Assembly: GCA_028276305.1 (NCBI GenBank)
Contig: JAPYWO010000044.1
Location: 1 to 7,790 of the forward strand
Length of the DNA stretch: 7,790 bases
Source: Candidatus Thermokryptus sp.
GTDB lineage: Bacteria; Bacteroidota; Ignavibacteria; Kryptoniales; Kryptoniaceae
Direction of reading: 5' to 3'
Shown: positions 5,872-7,790 of the stretch, in pieces
Numbering within the stretch: the first letter of the stretch is position 1
Layout of the letters: each line of letters starts with the position of its first letter
Program-made: the position numbers and the translations under genes
Notes under the pieces: generated by a model
Seen by the model: only the letters and a program-made list of their open reading frames with translations
The model's database searches: none
Told to the model about the DNA's origin: nothing

Positions 5872-7542
5872 ATGCGACGACTTCTTTTGATAATTTCAAT
5901 TGTCTTATTTAATGCGGGGCTTTTATGTCAGATTGAAACTAAAATGGGCGAAGAAAAGGGATTTGTGAAGTTTGGAGATGTTTTCAAACAAGCGCAAAAT
6001 TTACAATTCCCGATTTTTGATCCAAATGTCTTGACGCTTGAGAAACCGATCAACCCGGAGACCTATACCGTTGGTCCAGGGGATATTTTAAGCGTTAACA
6101 TATGGACATCACCTCCGCTTAATTTTCTCGTTCAGGTAACAGTTGAAGGAACCGCGATAATTCCAACCGTTGGCGAGGTCAAAGTTGCCGGGCGAACCCT
6201 CCAAGATGCCAAAGAAGATATCATACGAAAAATAAGGACGAAATATATATCTGGCGAAGTGACAGTGACGCTCGTTTCTCCCAGGACATTTTATATAACC
6301 GTAACTGGTTATGCTCCAAGGGATGAAAAGTACAAAGTTCGCTCAATTGACAGGGTTTCAAATGCTTTAGCGCTTGCTTTTCAAACCGCGGATACTTTTA
6401 GGATAATGCGAAAGATGTCAATGGTTGATAGTGTCAATTTCAGGAAAATTCAACTGCGAAGGAATGGCGTCGTTATAAATGTTGACTTGAGAAAGTATTT
6501 TGCAACCGGGGACGATAGATACAATCCTTACCTTCTTGAAGGTGATTGGATTGTTTTACAGAGGCGAGACCCGAATTCATTTGTTTCAATTTATGGAGCG
6601 GTGAATAAACCCGGTCTTTATGAGTTCGTTGAAGGTGATAAACTTACCGACATAATTAAAATCGCTGGTGGGACGCTTGAGAGCGCTGATATTGAAAGGG
6701 TTGAAATTTCACGACTTGATGAGCAAGGCAAAATCAAGGAGAAGATTTATGTCAATCTCAAAAATATATTAAATGGCTTGGCTGGTGATGTATCGCTTGA
6801 AAGAAATGATAGAATTTTCGTTCCAGAAGAGAGAACATTGAAACAGGATTACAAAGTGACAGTCACTGGTGAAGTTAAATATCCTGGGACATATCCTATT
6901 TCAAGGAATGGGACGATGTTAAGCCAGATTTTAAAAGAAGCACGGTTGACTGAGTATTCGGATGTTCAAAATGTCTTGGTAATTAACGGTGGGGCTGATA
7001 ATCCCATAGCTGTGCGAATTGATACGCTTCTTCCATTGTTGTTGCTGAAAAATTTCGTCTTTCCAAGTTCTGATTCACTCTATTTTTCCTATGAAGTTGA
7101 TCTTTTGAAGTCGCTTAAGTTCAACTCAATTGATGTTGAAAAAGTTATTTCTGGCGCAGAAGATTATGAATTGCAAGATGGTGATTTGATTTATGTCCCG
7201 CCGAAGAATAATTTCGTTTATGTTTTTGGTCAGGTTAATACCCCCGGTTTTGTTTCTTATGAAAAGGGAAAGGATTACAGATATTACATTTCAAAAGCTG
7301 GCGGTTTCACGCAGTTCGCACGCAAGGGGGATGTAAAGGTCATTAAGAGAAAAACTTTCACTTGGAACGATGCTGATGATGTTGAGATTGAGCCCGGCGA
7401 TTATATTTTTGTCCCTAAAAAAATTGTAAGGGAGCCGATTTATTACTGGAATCTTGCAAAAGATATCATTTTGACCGTTGGTGCTGTTGCTTCAACGGTG
7501 GCGACGATAATCTTGATCTCAAATCAGTTAAAAACGAAATGA
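5872..7542 (+). CDS. Wza/GumB-type polysaccharide export protein with four SLBB-like modules
   Basis: This 556-residue envelope protein has a signal sequence (Arg2-Arg3, hydrophobic 4-18; Cys19 is not in a good lipobox, so lipidation is uncertain). The Poly_export domain begins at YTVGPGDILSVNIW (65-78) and runs to about 137. Four SLBB-like modules follow, each opening with a 'V.V.G.V..PG.Y'-type strand and closing with 'GD.I.VP': about 140-230 (ends EGDWIVLQ), 237-318 (ends RNDRIFVP), 329-443 (ends DGDLIYVP) and 448-515 (ends PGDYIFVP). A hydrophobic helix at about 530-551 sits just before a Lys-containing tail, recalling the C-terminal helix by which Wza crosses the outer membrane. The expected role is an oligomeric channel for capsule or exopolysaccharide. 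It lies 14 bases after rmlB, matching a surface-glycan cluster. No Wzc-like kinase or chain-length gene is in the window. The ATG at 5872 directly precedes the signal peptide; only a weak TTGAG lies upstream. Confidence 0.95.
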   Translation: MRRLLLIISIVLFNAGLLCQIETKMGEEKGFVKFGDVFKQAQNLQFPIFDPNVLTLEKPINPETYTVGPGDILSVNIWTSPPLNFLVQVTVEGTAIIPTVGEVKVAGRTLQDAKEDIIRKIRTKYISGEVTVTLVSPRTFYITVTGYAPRDEKYKVRSIDRVSNALALAFQTADTFRIMRKMSMVDSVNFRKIQLRRNGVVINVDLRKYFATGDDRYNPYLLEGDWIVLQRRDPNSFVSIYGAVNKPGLYEFVEGDKLTDIIKIAGGTLESADIERVEISRLDEQGKIKEKIYVNLKNILNGLAGDVSLERNDRIFVPEERTLKQDYKVTVTGEVKYPGTYPISRNGTMLSQILKEARLTEYSDVQNVLVINGGADNPIAVRIDTLLPLLLLKNFVFPSSDSLYFSYEVDLLKSLKFNSIDVEKVISGAEDYELQDGDLIYVPPKNNFVYVFGQVNTPGFVSYEKGKDYRYYISKAGGFTQFARKGDVKVIKRKTFTWNDADDVEIEPGDYIFVPKKIVREPIYYWNLAKDIILTVGAVASTVATIILISNQLKTK

Positions 7543-7557
7543 ACTTGCCTTAAATAG

Positions 7558-7790
7558 ATGGGAAAGCAATATAAAGCTGAATTTCTTCTTCTGTTCATAA
7601 CGCTCATCTGGGGTGGAACATTTAGCATAGTTAAGACCGCCCTTAAAGATGTCTCACCTTTGATTTTCCTTGGTGTTAGATTTGGCGTCTCAACGATTTT
7701 ATATGTCGTCTTCTTCCGGGTTAATCTGAAGGATTTTAACTATTCAGTGTGGCGTGATGGTTTGATAGTTGCCTTTTTTCTCTTTGCGGG
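7558..7790 (+). CDS. EamA/DMT-superfamily transporter, N-terminal part, cut by window end
   Basis: The frame opens at an ATG 15 bases after the export gene and is still open at the window end (77 codons seen). The start MGKQYKAEF leads into a first membrane helix with FLLLFITLIWGGTF, a typical EamA (RhaT/YdcZ-like drug/metabolite transporter) opening with Trp-Gly-Gly. SIVKTALKDVSPLIFLGVRF and a second helix GVSTILYVVFF follow. A third begins at DGLIVAFFLFAG. Full members have about ten helices in two EamA repeats in the inner membrane. Substrate cannot be told; members move metabolites, amino acids or sugars. Spacing and strand suggest co-transcription with rmlB and the exporter, though the link to glycan export is only positional. 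There is no clear Shine-Dalgarno sequence. Confidence 0.85.
   Translation, partial: MGKQYKAEFLLLFITLIWGGTFSIVKTALKDVSPLIFLGVRFGVSTILYVVFFRVNLKDFNYSVWRDGLIVAFFLFA

Overview
The window is AT-rich bacterial DNA carrying seven protein-coding genes (two cut by the window edges) and one tRNA. The most likely source is the Bacteroidota/Chlorobiota/Ignavibacteria (FCB) group, perhaps a thermophilic Ignavibacteria- or Kryptonia-like lineage. This is inference. It rests on a very large outer-membrane barrel with an FCB-style conserved N-terminal block, a multi-SLBB polysaccharide exporter, and a tRNA without encoded CCA. Some genes (the PfpI gene) have a strong Shine-Dalgarno sequence, while others have almost none.

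Left part (1-1333, + strand). The window opens inside an inositol-monophosphatase/CysQ-type phosphatase. Its reading frame breaks at a run of six A's, yet its conserved C-terminus continues intact in the -1 frame to position 483. A promoter-like site and a strong ribosome binding site precede a DJ-1/PfpI-family gene (562-1161), most like the DJ-1D type. That gene ends in a clean intrinsic terminator. A tRNA-Pro (anticodon CGG) follows, with its own promoter-like sequence.

Middle (1334-4753, - strand). One 1139-residue secreted protein fills this stretch: signal peptide, conserved N-terminal block, three GKGxY repeats, a long beta-strand-rich region, an EF-hand-like loop and a terminal beta-signal ending in Phe. 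It is predicted to be an outer-membrane beta-barrel of unknown function. It converges on the tRNA with only 12 bases between them.

Right part (4835-7790, + strand). Divergent from the barrel gene is a tight cluster: rmlB (dTDP-glucose 4,6-dehydratase), then after 14 bases a Wza-type polysaccharide export protein with four SLBB-like modules and a C-terminal hydrophobic helix, then after 15 bases the start of an EamA-type membrane transporter. rmlB makes an activated deoxysugar precursor (dTDP-rhamnose branch or related). The SLBB protein is expected to form or cap the outer-membrane channel for a surface polysaccharide. The cluster therefore points to cell-surface glycan synthesis and export, and the divergent barrel gene may belong to the same envelope theme. 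No mobile element, CRISPR array or phage gene is visible. The least explained elements are the barrel protein and the frameshift in the phosphatase gene.
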